In this document: one piece after another, positions 1 through 11,172 of the stretch
How the letters are laid out: every line of letters begins with the position of its first letter
Numbering within the stretch: position 1 is the first letter of the stretch
Assembly (NCBI GenBank): GCA_009599575.1
Contig: VWND01000009.1
Location: forward strand, 124,001-188,000
Length of the DNA: 64,000 nt
Reading direction: 5' to 3'
Source of the DNA: Blumeriella jaapii
Taxonomy: Eukaryota; Ascomycota; Leotiomycetes; Helotiales; Drepanopezizaceae
Made by a program: the position numbers and the translations under genes
The notes under the pieces: generated by a model
Told to the model about the DNA's origin: nothing
Database searches by the model: none
Seen by the model: only the letters and a program-made list of their open reading frames with translations

Positions 1-867
1 AAATTCGTGAACCGCGAGCAAATCGCACTTGGGCAAAGGGTATTCAATCCCGAATATATCCGAGTAGTAATCGATAATCTGAGGCGTGTGGTCAAGGGCG
101 TACTGAGCTTGGCTTTTCAAGCCTCTCGTGGTGTAGACACGGACTGGCAGATTCTTGCCATTATACTTGCGCGTCGTAAAATCTTCAATGTACTCAAAGT
201 CTCCAATAGCCCATGCCAGGAGATACGTACTCATGAGCGGAGTCTTCTCAAACGACACCACCTTGAAGCCAGCTTTGGAGGTCTTGCTGCTCTTCTCTGG
301 CATGTTCGAGAGCGCGACTTGGTCCTCCGGCAGCTCAATCTCGAAATCGAACGTGGCTTTCAAATTGGGCTCATCGAAACACGGGAATGCTCGTCGGGCA
401 TCACTACTCTCGAATTGGGTCGAGAACATCACGTGGCTGTCTCCATCCTTCGGGACTGAAGCAGCCGGCTCCACGGCCGGCTTGTACTTGGATCGGTAGA
501 AGCCCGCCATGTCGTTGTTGATGGTGCCCTCGAACTCGATGCGGATTGTGGCCTTCTCCGACGTGGGGAGATCCTCTGCAAACGAGATGGTGGCACGCTG
601 TCTGGGAACATCGTAGGAGATTCCGGTCGACTTGAAGGTTTGCTGGGTCTTGGTAAGTTCCCATGACACCTCAGCACTCTGGATCTTCAAGAGATGGGTG
701 TTCAAAGTGACCTCCTTCGTGCTCTTGAGGATCTTGCAGAGGATGCTGACGGTGCCCTTGTAGCCAAAGGCACCTCCCAGCTCAATGTCGCGGAGGGAGA
801 TGTCATAGTTGAGGGGTTTGATGTTGTCGGGGAGAATATCCCGATCGTTGGCAATTGCGGGAGCCAT
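1..867 (-). CDS. M1-family zinc aminopeptidase (Ape2/Aap1, puromycin-sensitive type), cut by the window edge
   Basis: Reading leftward from an ATG at 867 gives 289 uninterrupted codons that run off the window, so the 3' end is missing. The start MAPAIANDRDILPDNIKPLNYD and the later RRAFPCFDEPNLKATFD are typical of the N-terminal beta-saddle domain of M1 aminopeptidases. The visible part ends at PKCDLLAVHEF, immediately before the family's substrate-binding GAMEN loop; the HExxH zinc site should lie further left, outside the window. These cytosolic or periplasmic enzymes remove single N-terminal residues from peptides. There is no signal peptide, which favours an intracellular form. No intron is needed in this part. 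The gene is divergent from the small histone-fold gene at 1382. The family is near certain; which paralogue this is (Ape2 or Aap1) cannot be decided. Confidence 0.9.
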   Translation of the reverse strand, partial: MAPAIANDRDILPDNIKPLNYDISLRDIELGGAFGYKGTVSILCKILKSTKEVTLNTHLLKIQSAEVSWELTKTQQTFKSTGISYDVPRQRATISFAEDLPTSEKATIRIEFEGTINNDMAGFYRSKYKPAVEPAASVPKDGDSHVMFSTQFESSDARRAFPCFDEPNLKATFDFEIELPEDQVALSNMPEKSSKTSKAGFKVVSFEKTPLMSTYLLAWAIGDFEYIEDFTTRKYNGKNLPVRVYTTRGLKSQAQYALDHTPQIIDYYSDIFGIEYPLPKCDLLAVHEF

Positions 868-1381
868 GGTCAAACAGGAGCGAGAGAACGTGTGCGAAGA
901 AAAGGGGAGATGGGATGTCAGGACCAAAGGCCGACACAAGGCTGTGGTGGAGATGGTCTTCGGTCGAGATGCGATGTTGCTTTTGATAGAGCGAACGTGG
1001 GAAGCAAAGAATGGAAGACGAAGATTCGTGTGATCAGTCGATGGGTGAAGTTTTGATAGCGATAGCCAACGCGATGTTCGGAGCATGAGTGAAAAATAAA
1101 ATATCAGAAGTCGTTGGACCTTCCCAAGAAGACGAGAATTAAGGCTGGCGGGGCGGAGCGGGGGCGGGGCGGGGCGGGGCGAGCAGCGGGGTGTCAGACC
1201 GGGACAGGAACATCTTCTGATTGGCTCGGGCGGCCAAGCGCCGTGGCGCCGTTCGATTTCTGCCACGACAAGGCTGAATCCATGCCGCGCGAGCGGTGAC
1301 AACAAAACAACAATACTCAACTCTCGACTTCCGCTCAACTCAACTTCACTTCACTCCACCCACGATACGAGGTTCGTCACC
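868..1381. promoter_or_regulatory. Divergent intergenic promoter, aminopeptidase / CENP-W-like gene
   Basis: The 514 bp separate two genes transcribed outward. A GC-box-like tract of repeated GGGGC units lies at about 1147-1196, with CT-rich and CAACTC-rich DNA at 1310-1370 just before the right-hand start. No TATA box is evident on either side. A promoter role is inferred from the divergent layout only. Confidence 0.5.
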
Positions 1382-1836
1382 ATGGCAGCCGGGCACAAAC
1401 TCTACCCGCGGGCGACGGTCAAGAAAATCGTCAAGGCCCACTCGAAGCGCAACGTGACGAAGAACGTGGATGTGTTGGTGCGTATCAGTTCCTCGTCTCT
1501 CGACGCGTCTCCCCGAATGGCAGCTGATACCTTTCGGCAGATCTTCCTCGACTACGCGCTCTTCCTACAAACGTACGTGATGTGACATTGCTACACGCTG
1601 CCTTCGGCTTCGGTGTGTGTTGGCTTGGGAGTCTGATAGCTGACTGCGTGCAGCTTGGTGAAGGAGGCGACGATCAATGCGAAGGCTGCAGGAGAGCGCG
1701 GCATCAGCGCGAAGAGCGTGAAGAAGGTGACCGAGGTACGCGCCCTGGCACGGCTGGGGATATGGACGATATTGTTGCGCGGCTTTCTTTGCTGATCCAT
1801 GTGTTCCAGGCATCCTTGGCCAAGTTCAAGGGATGA
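1382..1836 (+). CDS. Small histone-fold protein, CENP-W-like kinetochore subunit
   Basis: Four exons join as 1382-1477, 1541-1572, 1654-1735 and 1810-1836, giving exactly 78 codons plus stop. The introns of 63, 81 and 74 bp all have GT/AG ends. The product is a basic single histone fold: LYPRATVKKIVKAHSKRN (helix 1), IFLDYALFLQTLVKEA (long helix 2), then GERGISAKSVKKVTEASLAKFKG. The order of motifs and the size match CENP-W, which pairs with CENP-T at the inner kinetochore and binds DNA. Only spliced sequence reveals the gene, because exons 2 and 4 are just 32 and 27 nt. The start follows a good context (caccATGg). A different short histone-fold partner (a CENP-X or NF-Y type) is possible but fits less well. 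The fold is confident; CENP-W identity is likely. Confidence 0.75.
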
Positions 1837-2711
1837 GATGCAATTTGGCCCCGGTGGGAGATTCAACAAACATTGATAAGGGGACATAGACATCTCAAGG
1901 AAGCTGGGTCATAGGAGGGCCGGTTGGAGAAGTCCAAGACATTCAGAATGGAGATAGCTGAGTGTGCAAGATCTCATGAGTACCTTAGAGGACCGTGAGG
2001 TTGTGACGGATGGCTGAGAAGGGCTGGGGATGGAGGCCAGCAGAAGGGGGAGGACGAAGTTCCTTATGCCTTTGAACGGAGAGGAGGCATCGATGGAATT
2101 CAATTCAAGTCAGATCAAGTCAAGTCAAGTCAAGTCAAGTCAAGTCAAGTCAAGTCAAGTCAAGTCAACTCAAGTCAAGTCAACTCAAGTCAATTCAAAT
2201 CAACTCAAGTCAACTCAACTAAAATCAATTCAACTCAAACCAACCCAATCCAATCCAATGGCAACAAATAAAAACAAATTGCCAACATGCCAATATGCCT
2301 ATATCAAATCGAGTCAAGTCAAATGCATTCCCCAGCCCCGACCAGCTCGGCTCTTCTCCCGTCTTCCGCCCACGTCTTTCGGTGGAACTGTCGGCCCGTG
2401 CCAAAAGACTAGCGCGCTTTGCTCCACCGGCCGTCGTGGGTCTTAAAACCATCATTACTCTCTCTTTGCAGCAGCAACAACAACAACAACATCAACAAAT
2501 CAAATCCTACATCTTTCCATCTTTCCATCTCCACAAACCCTCATCCTCTTTCTCCCTCTTTGTAATCCCTAAACATCCCAACTTCCGAATCTCACGACAT
2601 AACCTACACCGTCTCCGATAGCCCATCCCACGACTATCCCCACCCGCGCACACGACCATCTTTTCCCCGTCCACCTTTGCTCCGACAAAAAAAAACCTCC
2701 CCACAACCACA
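1837..2711. other. Intergenic region without a gene
   Basis: The 875 bp hold the 3' flank of the CENP-W-like gene, the CAAGT repeat, and the promoter and leader of the YAG7-like gene. The leader (about 2460-2711) is very CT- and CA-rich with CAACAA repeats, typical of highly expressed fungal genes. No coding sequence is supported. Confidence 0.6.
2097..2258. repeat. CAAGT pentanucleotide microsatellite with degenerate flank
   Basis: About 10 perfect copies of the 5-bp unit CAAGT lie in the core (about 2116-2167). The right flank decays through CAACT, CAATT and CAAAC variants until about 2258. The gradient suggests a microsatellite ageing by point mutation from one side. Confidence 0.9.
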
Positions 2712-4291
2712 ATGGCTGCCGCCGTCACCGCCAACCCCGTGGTCAAGAGCGAGTCCAAGTCAGCGAAGAAGAAGAAGGCCGCCAAGGTCGCTTCATCCGA
2801 GATTGAAACTCCAGCTCCCGTCGCAGAGGCCGCCTCGACGAATGGTGCTAGCGAGAGCGCAAATGGGGACGGAGGTTACGAAAGCCCTTACATCAAAGAG
2901 CTTTACAAGTGCGTATTGGAGTCGTCGCTGGATCAGCGCAGCATGAATGCGCTAGCAGAGCGTTGCTGACTTCAAATACAGGAGCATCCGTGGCGTCAAC
3001 AAGAAGATTGTGAGTCGGCTCTGCCTACAGCTTCATGCGCCCCGGCTAACGACTCCCTTTCTAGGCCAATGCTTCCAAGGTCGATAACATTGTAGCCGAG
3101 AATCCCGATAAGTCCCTCGATGAGTTGGTCGCCGCCCGCAAGATCAATCCCGACCAGAAGGCCCAGATCCTGAAGAAGCCCGCCCTGCAGGCATCTCTCG
3201 CCCAATTGGAGGACCAAATCGCACAGTACAAGAAGTTCGACCAGGAGTACAAGTCCAAGCTCCAGTCCGAGAAGGCTGAGCTCGAGAAGGCCTTCGCCGA
3301 CCGCGCCAGCAAGGAATTGGAGGAGGCTGTCAGCTCGACCAAGTCCGAGGCTGCGGCATCGGCGGCGAAGGAGCAACAAGAGAACCTCCTCCTGCTTTCG
3401 CAATTTCTGAAGCTGGCTGCTATCCGCAGAGGCGAAGATGAGCTCGCTGAGCAAGAGGAGAGCAAGGCTTTGGAGGGTCTCCTGGCTCAGGTCTACGCAG
3501 GCGACGCCAGCGCTGTGGCTGCCATGCTGAATTTGATCCAAGGCTCCTCCGAGACCATTCTCTCGGTGAGCTCAGAGCCTCTCGCCGTCACCTGTAATTT
3601 GAGATCTTCCCTCCGAATCGAGATTGATATTAACGTTACTACAGATGCCGATATCAAGGCTGCTGCGCTCGCGCAGATCCCCGCCACCCTTCCAGAGGAG
3701 ACCGAAGCTGTCGAGACTGCCGAATACCCTGTAGGAAGCGACCCAACTATCGCCAATGCTGGTCTCACCGAGCTCGACGCCTCTGCTCCTACCCAGCTGA
3801 CCAATGGACACACGGAGGTCGCCTACGACCAAGGTGTCCCCGCCAACTCGACCTTTGGTGACGGAGCCGCCAATGCTGCTGCAGAGGCCAACTGGGACAA
3901 TAACAATGATTTGTCTGCCAGCCAAGAGTGGGTTGAGGTTCCTCGTGATGCCATTGAGACTGATACCGGTATCGCGGCGACCCCCGCTGCTCCAGCGAAC
4001 ACCCAGGGCTTGGTCGACGACAAGCCTGAGAACCCTCCCGAGGTAAGTGGCCTCACACTTTCGCGCTGTAATCTGCTCACCCTTCCACAGAAGACCTCTA
4101 CCCCACCCACCAACGATGGTTTCCAGGAGATTCAGCGCACCAGGGGTGGACGCGGTGGCCCCCGAGGCGGACGTGGTGATGGCTACCGAGGTAGAGGACG
4201 AGGCCAATACCGTGGCGAAGGTCGTGGTCGTGGGCGTGGCGGCGGAGGTGCACCCCGTGGCGCCCGTCGCTCGGACGAGGCCTCATCCTAG
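2712..4291 (+). CDS. YAG7-like protein with C-terminal RGG tail
   Basis: Five exons (2712-2908, 2982-3009, 3065-3593, 3645-4042, 4091-4291) give 450 residues. The N-terminus is low-complexity and lysine-rich (SAKKKKAAK). The conserved core begins at YESPYIKELYK and continues through NASKVDNIVAENPDKSLDEL and INPDQKAQILKKPALQASL, followed by a long charged coiled coil (about residues 100-170). This matches the fungal YAG7 family, whose yeast member is a poorly characterised ribosome-associated protein. The last 60 residues are an RGG/RG-rich segment, which usually binds RNA. Introns 3 (51 bp) and 4 (48 bp) are multiples of three and contain no stop, so unspliced reading stays open; splicing at 3593/3645 restores VTYADIKAAAL, the conserved version. 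Family assignment is good; molecular function is not known. Confidence 0.85.
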
Positions 4292-7200
4292 ACACATGCC
4301 GCCCAGCCGAGTTCACACGTGTAATATCTCCACCTGCTCGTTTTTGCGGCATTCCTCTTCTCCGGCGAACGGGTCACGGTTTGGCATTGCATGGTTGCCT
4401 GTCATCTTTCTTCACGCGGTCTTCGGTCTCCTTCTCTCTGGTTCTTTCCTCTTCTCTTGACATGGCTGGATAGCAGAATAACACGGCGCACGATCGATAT
4501 CCGGAGCGAGCGTTCTGTTTGCACGATGGCCTGGCTCATAGGATGGAAGGGCAAGGAAAGGGCAACGGACAAACGGGACCGGACGGATAATGAGAAAAAG
4601 TTTTGGTTGGAATGGCTAGCTAGCTACTATGAACGAGGCTGCTGCTGAAGAAGTGAAGTGAGCGATGAATGAATGGGATGGGATGGGAGAAGCCCTCTTT
4701 CTGCATTTTGAGACTTGGAGACTGCTGCTGCTCCGCGTTCAGCAGGTGCTGGTATGCTATGGATCCTGGATCTCGCATGAATTGCATAGGAGTTGGGGTT
4801 TATCATCGGTTAGTTGCCTAGGTAGTTAGCTGGTTGCTTGGCTTGGCCTGGCCTGGCCGTGCTGCTGCTGCTGCTGAGCTAGGAAAATTAACGATTGTGC
4901 CTCCCTTTCTGACTCTCGGTTTTTTTGGTAATCCTAATATTGAAAGAAAGGGCTTGTTGTGTTGCTGCTTTCTGTGATTTGGTACTTATACCTGCCCTAT
5001 TGCTCGCTTGCCTGCTTACTTGTGTAGCAATTTTTTTAAGGGTTGGGAGGGAGGTTGTAATTTTGGTTTGGCTTGCTTCAGTTCAATGTCAGAATCAGGA
5101 AAAAGCAGAGAGTTGAAAGACGCAACTGCCTGCTTGGCTAACGCTATCTGGGTCCGTTGAATAGAATTCTCTTGTTGTTGTTTTTTTTGTTTGTTGTTTT
5201 CTGAATGTTATCCCTTAGTATTACGTATTCTAATCAAGTCAATTGTCCAATTTATATTAAAAACTCAACATCTACTTCCTAAATTTACTATCATGCCACT
5301 ATCACCAGGAGTAACGCTAAGCAGAATCCTACGGGCTTGGTTCTTATGCAATGCGTTGTTCTTGCTACCAAAACAGCCGTTGCTATCGATCCGCATTTTC
5401 TTTCTTGCCAACAACAACTTACTCCTTCTGTTTCCAATCGCATTTGAACAATTAACATTTTTGCTAGCATCAATATTCTTTCTTTCTTAACATTAGTCTG
5501 CGTGCGGTACGAAAAATTGCTTTTAAACCAAGATAGGCCGCAATCAGAATCTTCGGAAAAACAAGCAGGACCCGAGACAAGGGAAGCATCTCCATTAACA
5601 TACGAAAGGCTTCCGACAGCACTCAGCATACGAAGAAGTCTGAACACGGAATCTGCAGCAAAGGTAAGCCGACGCCTAGTCTCAGCAACCGCGAGAGATT
5701 TGGACTTGAAACTATTGATGCCCACTATTCGGAAGGGCAACGAACAAACACCGCAACCAACTCTATCACCCTCAATATTGCCCGTCATGTCGGCCCCCAC
5801 TATGCCGAAGTCAGAAAAACGGGATGTATTTTCCAGAAAGCTAAGCGAGGATAGATAACTATAAATCCTCGTACGGGTGGTCCGTGCGCTATGTACAGCT
5901 CAGGCCACCAGGCCACAACACCTTGTGTCTAGCCCAAATGGTTCGAAGATTTTCGTTTACCGCAGGAACCAATCAAATGGCTAGCTTACACTAGCCCCCT
6001 TCCCCTCTCTTCACATCTTATTTAAACCCCCTTCAAAGCTACATGTTTGAACGATGATGATGATGATGATGGTGATATTGTTTAACGTCAGGAGGGGCAA
6101 AGCCACCTCAGCCTCCCGAAGGGCATTGAACGATCATCCTGAAGAAAGTTGTTATTGGCAAAAATGCGAAAGATGCTTTTGGTGATTAAGTTACCGAATA
6201 TCAAGACTTGGCAGCATCTTAATCAGAGTTTAATTCATATCTGAGTAGGTATTTACACATGTGTACTTTTGTACTAACGTGAATTATAACTTGGGGTAAT
6301 GGAGGAATCAGGAAGCCGGTATGCTGTCATTTCTAAAGCAGCTGTCACTTGCGGCTTTCACTTTCGAAGCCAATATTATTTGTTTTTTTCAGCTTAGAAG
6401 ATAAGAAACGAGGCTCACATGTCGAGAACTTTTTGTTACAAAAGCGAAACAGGGCGAGGTCTTCCTGCTTTTGCTTCCGTTATCACTGTGCGCAAAATAT
6501 CCAGATTCGCGAATCATATAGCGGATCCCATTGGCTCTATCCGACTGAAATGCACTGTATTATTATCTTGGAAATAAGTACCTGTAAATATTATATTTAT
6601 ACTCGTTTTGGATTTTATTAATTCCTTTTTTGCTAGCCGGGAAAGGGAAATATACGGTTCCAGATGTAGACTAGCCTGGCCCAGAACAAATTTCAAATTT
6701 TATTCAATCGAAAGAATCACCAATGCTATGAAGCGGATAAAGTGAATGCGAATCTTATGACGTGTATATTAATCTGTCCTGGAAAAAATACTTATACTCC
6801 TTCCAAAAACAATATGCTATTAACCTGATTGTTATCCAACGTTTGATTCTTAGACCGATGGCATTTCCATTTGTACCCTGGAGTTGGGGAATTCTCTCCG
6901 TTACGTCTGGCATACGCCTCGCCTTATCACTGTCATTTCTCTTTGCTTTCGTTGAATCTTGGATTCCGAGATGTTCAAGCAGAAAGCTTGTAACCATCAT
7001 TCCCCGAATCTGCACCTTTTTTACCCAGTGTAAATGAAGGTGACATGTCCTTGATCTCGGCGAAGCGTTTTTTCCACTTCATTTATCTTTTGGGTGTGGG
7101 ATTGGAAATGTTGATTCTCGCAAGAAGGTGTTACTTTTATAAGAAATTATAGAAGTATTTCTGAAACCGCCGTTCTCTCTGTTGGAACGATCACCAGTAA

Positions 7201-7825
7201 ACAAGCCGAAGAAGTCATACCTTCCGAAACAGGTGTTAGTGATACGCGGCAAGTGTGCGCGTGGCGAGAGGCTGTGCCGGAAATGCTAAACGTCTACAGT
7301 ACTGAGTACTATGGCATTCATCTTTGAAAATACGTTGTTCCAGGCGCAATTATCGTCAGGTAATTAATTCTCCATTGTGAAAAGCGAAGATGAGAGAAGT
7401 CTGGTCTTACGGGAATGTGATAGCACGACCACGCTTCTACCCTCAACAAGGCCTTGGTGGCAAGAACATACAAGAACAGTGTGAGAGGTGCGATTGATTG
7501 TAAATGGTTATATGACTAACAAAATATCTACACGCCCGTATTTACAAACCAAGTATACCTATACATATATGGAGAAGCACGTCCTGTAATCTGTCTCACG
7601 ATACCGATGTTTCAAGGCATCAAAAGTAATTTGCATCGTTGACTTCGCTATCCTCCGTTTCAACTTTATCATACCCACCCTCCTTTTTGTCCGTCATCTT
7701 TCTTTTTTCCTCGCTGCCAGGAAGTTCATGCCGCACGCTACGTTGTGGCCGTAACGGCGGTGAGCTGTACCATCTACACCACAGTTAGCCCATCCTCCCA
7801 CTGCAAGTCACAATCCTAGAGCAAC
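4292..7825. other. 3.5-kb gene-free region, AT-rich in its second half
   Basis: After the YAG7-like gene comes a T/G-rich 3' flank to about 5200, then AT-rich sequence to about 7700. Short open frames occur on both strands (for example 5502-5858 + and 5291-5800 -), but none has recognisable domains, codon bias or introns. A GAT repeat lies at about 6053-6075. The composition could reflect an old transposon eroded by repeat-induced point mutation, but I see no terminal repeats or recognisable transposase fragment. Confidence 0.5.
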
Positions 7826-9033
7826 TTACTTCGCCCCCGCACCACCCATCTCAAACACCTTCTCCTTTTCCGGCCCCTGATACCACTGATACTCCGGGAA
7901 CGGCCCCATCCTCGTCTGCCCAGCACTAAGCACAGCCGGACTCAGGTTTCGATACGCATCTGCGCCGCCTCGTTGCCGCCCACTGTCGCCTGCGGGACTC
8001 TTCGTCAAACTCGCAAACTGTGCTTCCGATAAACCGCCAGGAGTCGGACGGAAAGAATCCCTTCCCTGTGTGCCGCCCCCTTCTCCCCCCGGCTTGCGGT
8101 TACGGAAACGGTTGCCGACGCTGTGCTGTCGTCCGCGCATGTACAGCAGAGTGCCGGCGAAGAGCACAAGCGCAAGAGCACCGATTACGATCCCGGCGAT
8201 GGATACGCCGCTGACAGAGGAGGAGTGGGGATGATTGGGGATGGGCGTCGATGGTGAACTCGCTGTGGGCGGCGAGGTGGCGCCCGTGGCGGTAGTTGTC
8301 CTGCTGATCTTGCTCTCTACTGGGAAGTACTCGCCCGGACTGAATTCTAACGTGGCGTTCTGCGCGTAGGACAATTGCTGCGAGTAGGTCTGGGTGGAAT
8401 TGGGGTTTACAACGCCGACCATGCCTTCGAGACAACTGCAGTAGAAGAAGAGAGGTTTGGTGTCGTTGATTCGAAGATGGTAGATGGGTGGCTAGTAGTG
8501 ACATTTAGCACATGTTGCACGATGAGACGGGAGCATTCCATTACAATCGAGAGAGGACTTTACGTTCTTTGTGACGAGAACGGTAGGTTGGAAGCCGCTA
8601 TAGAATCCTGTACGACCCGGACCTGTGAGCTCGTATGGGATGCATGGCTCATTGCCAAAAGCCGCGCGGGCTACGGAGTGGTTTTGGGGGTAAAATCGGT
8701 ATTCTATTACTGCTTGTCAGCTTGAATGATCGTTCAAAGAGGAGTGGCCTAGGACCATAGCAGTAACTGAGAGGCGGGCAAGAGGGAAAAGGGGGAAGTA
8801 CCAATGACATCGCCAATTTTAGCGAAGACTTCGTAGGGGGAGAAATTGAGGCCATCCTAAGACTTCGGATCAGCAATGTGATTCGCCACTGTACATAACC
8901 CGTTGGATGAGTAACATACCGCGCCAACAGATATTGTATGTGTGGCACCTGGTGCGCTTGATGTGCTGGTAACCGTCTGCCCAGCCGTAAGGCTTGCGCT
9001 AATAATGATAGCGGTCGAGATGAAAAACAGCAT
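7826..9033 (-). CDS. Secreted cupredoxin-like protein with one membrane segment
   Basis: Four exons (complement of 8920-9033, 8802-8856, 8564-8703 and 7826-8491) give 324 residues. A signal peptide (MLFFISTAIIISASLTAG) is followed by a plastocyanin-like domain: HTISVGADGLNFSP, IEYRFYPQNHSV, CIPYELTGPGRTGFYSGF, and INDTKPLFFYCSCLEGMVG. The His of NHSV and the Cys of FFYCSC fit type-1 copper ligands. A Ser/Thr/Pro-rich stalk and a transmembrane helix (SVSGVSIAGIVIGALALVLF) precede a basic cytosolic tail of about 110 residues rich in Gly, Arg and Pro. Fungi carry many such wall-associated extracellular serine-rich proteins; copper binding and any sensor role are unproven. The splice sites were chosen because they restore the conserved domain with exact phase. 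It lies 310 bp beyond the 3' end of ALG6 on the same strand. Confidence 0.8.
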
Positions 9034-9343
9034 TGCAATGGTTGTGAGTTCAGACTTCGCTCGTGTATTGACCTGGAAAAAGAAAGAGACCTGAGGTCAA
9101 CATTTGATCATTGCATCATGTGGACATTGAAATGGTCGATGGAATCGAAGGATATAACGAACAAAGCAATGATCGGGGCAGGCTTGGGAATGCGGCAATA
9201 GCTCATGACAGGAACGAGGACCGGGGCGGCGTAGAATCAAACAAGACGCGATCTAACATTAGTCGCCCTGAGGAAGAACAGATCTGAAATGAATGACTTG
9301 AGATGATTTCATTCGGCTTGGGTATCTAGCGACCTACAAACAA
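9034..9343. promoter_or_regulatory. Upstream region of the cupredoxin-like gene
   Basis: The 310 bp between the ALG6 stop and the cupredoxin-like start must hold the ALG6 3' end and the next promoter. No TATA box or other clear motif is seen. Confidence 0.35.
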
Positions 9344-11172
9344 TTATTGAGACTTCACCTTCTTGACCTCTCTCTTCGAGAAGTCGAACAATCCACTCTC
9401 CGCAACCAAAGTCACGAAACACCACAGATAGCAGATTCCAAAGCCAACAGCGCCCACTCCAACATTGATCACAACCCACAAGTCTGGTTTGCCTGCAGGT
9501 GGAAGGAAAAAAGCCTCACCAAGGTGCCACACGGCCATGACTAGGTAGAACATGACGTGTATGGAAGCAGTCGCGAATCCCGCGAAAGTAGCTTGCCCAT
9601 CTTGCTTGTAGACGGCAAAAGAGGTCGGCGGGAGCCCGAGGAGATACGCCCATAGTAATGACAAGACGTAGTAAGGGATTCTGAGCTCGACTCGCTGGAG
9701 TAAGGGAAACATTGTCCACACTCCCAGCAAATTTGCGAATCCGACCCAGGCACGTGTGTTCTTGCTCAGCCCATGCTTACCAGCAAGGAGAATAGTCATG
9801 GGCATCAATGGCAACAGAACACTCTTCTCGTGTACTTGGAAGCTGACTAGAAAGAAAGCCCAAGCAGTTGTAGCGAGGGCCAGTGGCAAAAGCTCCTTCT
9901 TTGGCTTGGCAAATATGACGAAGCAAGGAGGTATGATTGCTGCCAGCGTGAGAAGCAGCGAGGCCTTTTGGAGCTGTTCCGATGGGAATTGTCTTAGTTT
10001 GACGACAACGTTCAAAGCACACCAGAAATTGGCAACCTTGTCCTCAAACAGACCACGGGCGAACGGAAAGACCCGGTGCACCATCTGGGCCAGCTGTTGA
10101 AGAATTGGATAGTACCAAGCCTTGAAATTGACCAGGTAGGAGTATTCACTGAGAATCGGCAATGGGGCAAAACGACCGAAGAGATCCGGTCGGGCCTCGA
10201 TCCCTCTGTGGGCATCGTATAGTGCTCCTAGCACCAGAGGGAGGAGAAGTAAGGCAAACGAGACCAGTGTAACGACTGCGATGCCGAGAAATCGGGGAAT
10301 ATTGATCCCTGGGAAGACACAGACCCCGAGTAGATAAGCAAAAACAGCTGGCGCATAATACAGCGCCATCTGCTTGAAACCCAAAGCCAGAACGAAGAAC
10401 ACGCAGCTCCACATGTACCTTCCAGCTAGTACACTCGACATGCTAGCCAAGACCAGCCCAAGCATGACTGTATTGTATTGGAAATGTACGTGGTCAATCA
10501 AAATGGCCCCAGGCTGCATCAAGATGGCAGTCAAAGCTATTGAGGCATGCCATGAATCAATTCCCTTCAGCTGGCTAAGCCTCCTGACGAAGATAACCGC
10601 CGCTGGTACGTAGATCAGGTACTCGGATACCATGACTGTCGCTCGCATAAAGATCTTCAAGGCAGGGTCCTCGAGTCCACGAGAGGTATGCAGGGCGAAC
10701 CAAGAATGATCAATATATCCTCCGAGCTTTCCCAAGAGCCAGCTATGATACGCAGTCAAGGGTGGGTAATCCAATCCCCACCATTCGAGGTCGTGGAAGT
10801 ACCATTGAGATACAGGCAATTGAGTCGTTATTTCCATCCAGTGTCTTTGGGCCTCGTAGTCGCCATACATAGGAGGCTTTTGGAATCCTTGAGAGTGTCA
10901 GCTTGGCTCTCTCCGAAAGTCTTTGATCACGAACCCGAGTATGCCCAAAGACCAGCCGCCCACCTGAACAGACCCACGACCATCAGTATCAATGGTAGGA
11001 TTTCCCACTGCGATAGCGAGCTGCGCGCTGGCCACAGGAAGGCCGCGAGAGGGTAAGAAGGGCGGTGGCCGCTGGGTCGTCCGCCGACGGTCCCGGTCGT
11101 CGTCGAGGTCTCGCTGCCATTGCTGGTCTTTCTGATTTTCCGCCGGGGTTTATGAGGTGACGGCCCTGCCAT
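9344..11172 (-). CDS. ALG6: ALG6, dolichyl-P-Glc:Man9GlcNAc2-PP-dolichol alpha-1,3-glucosyltransferase
   Basis: Two exons (complement of 10935-11172 and 9344-10887) with a 47-bp intron give 593 residues. Splicing yields [25 protein letters not shown], the luminal loop diagnostic for the ALG6/ALG8 glucosyltransferases (GT57); [13 protein letters not shown] separates ALG6 from ALG8. Further family landmarks are WWGLDYPPLTAYHSW, LIDHVHFQYN, LGFKQMALYYAP and VHEKSVLLPLMP. A dozen or so hydrophobic segments span the ER membrane, and a basic cytosolic N-terminus (HKPRRKIRK) precedes the first. The enzyme adds the first glucose to the lipid-linked oligosaccharide for N-glycosylation, using dolichyl-phosphate glucose. 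Its length is usual for fungi. The C-terminus ends in a lysine-rich KREVKKVKSQ, which may retain it in the ER. Confidence 0.95.
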
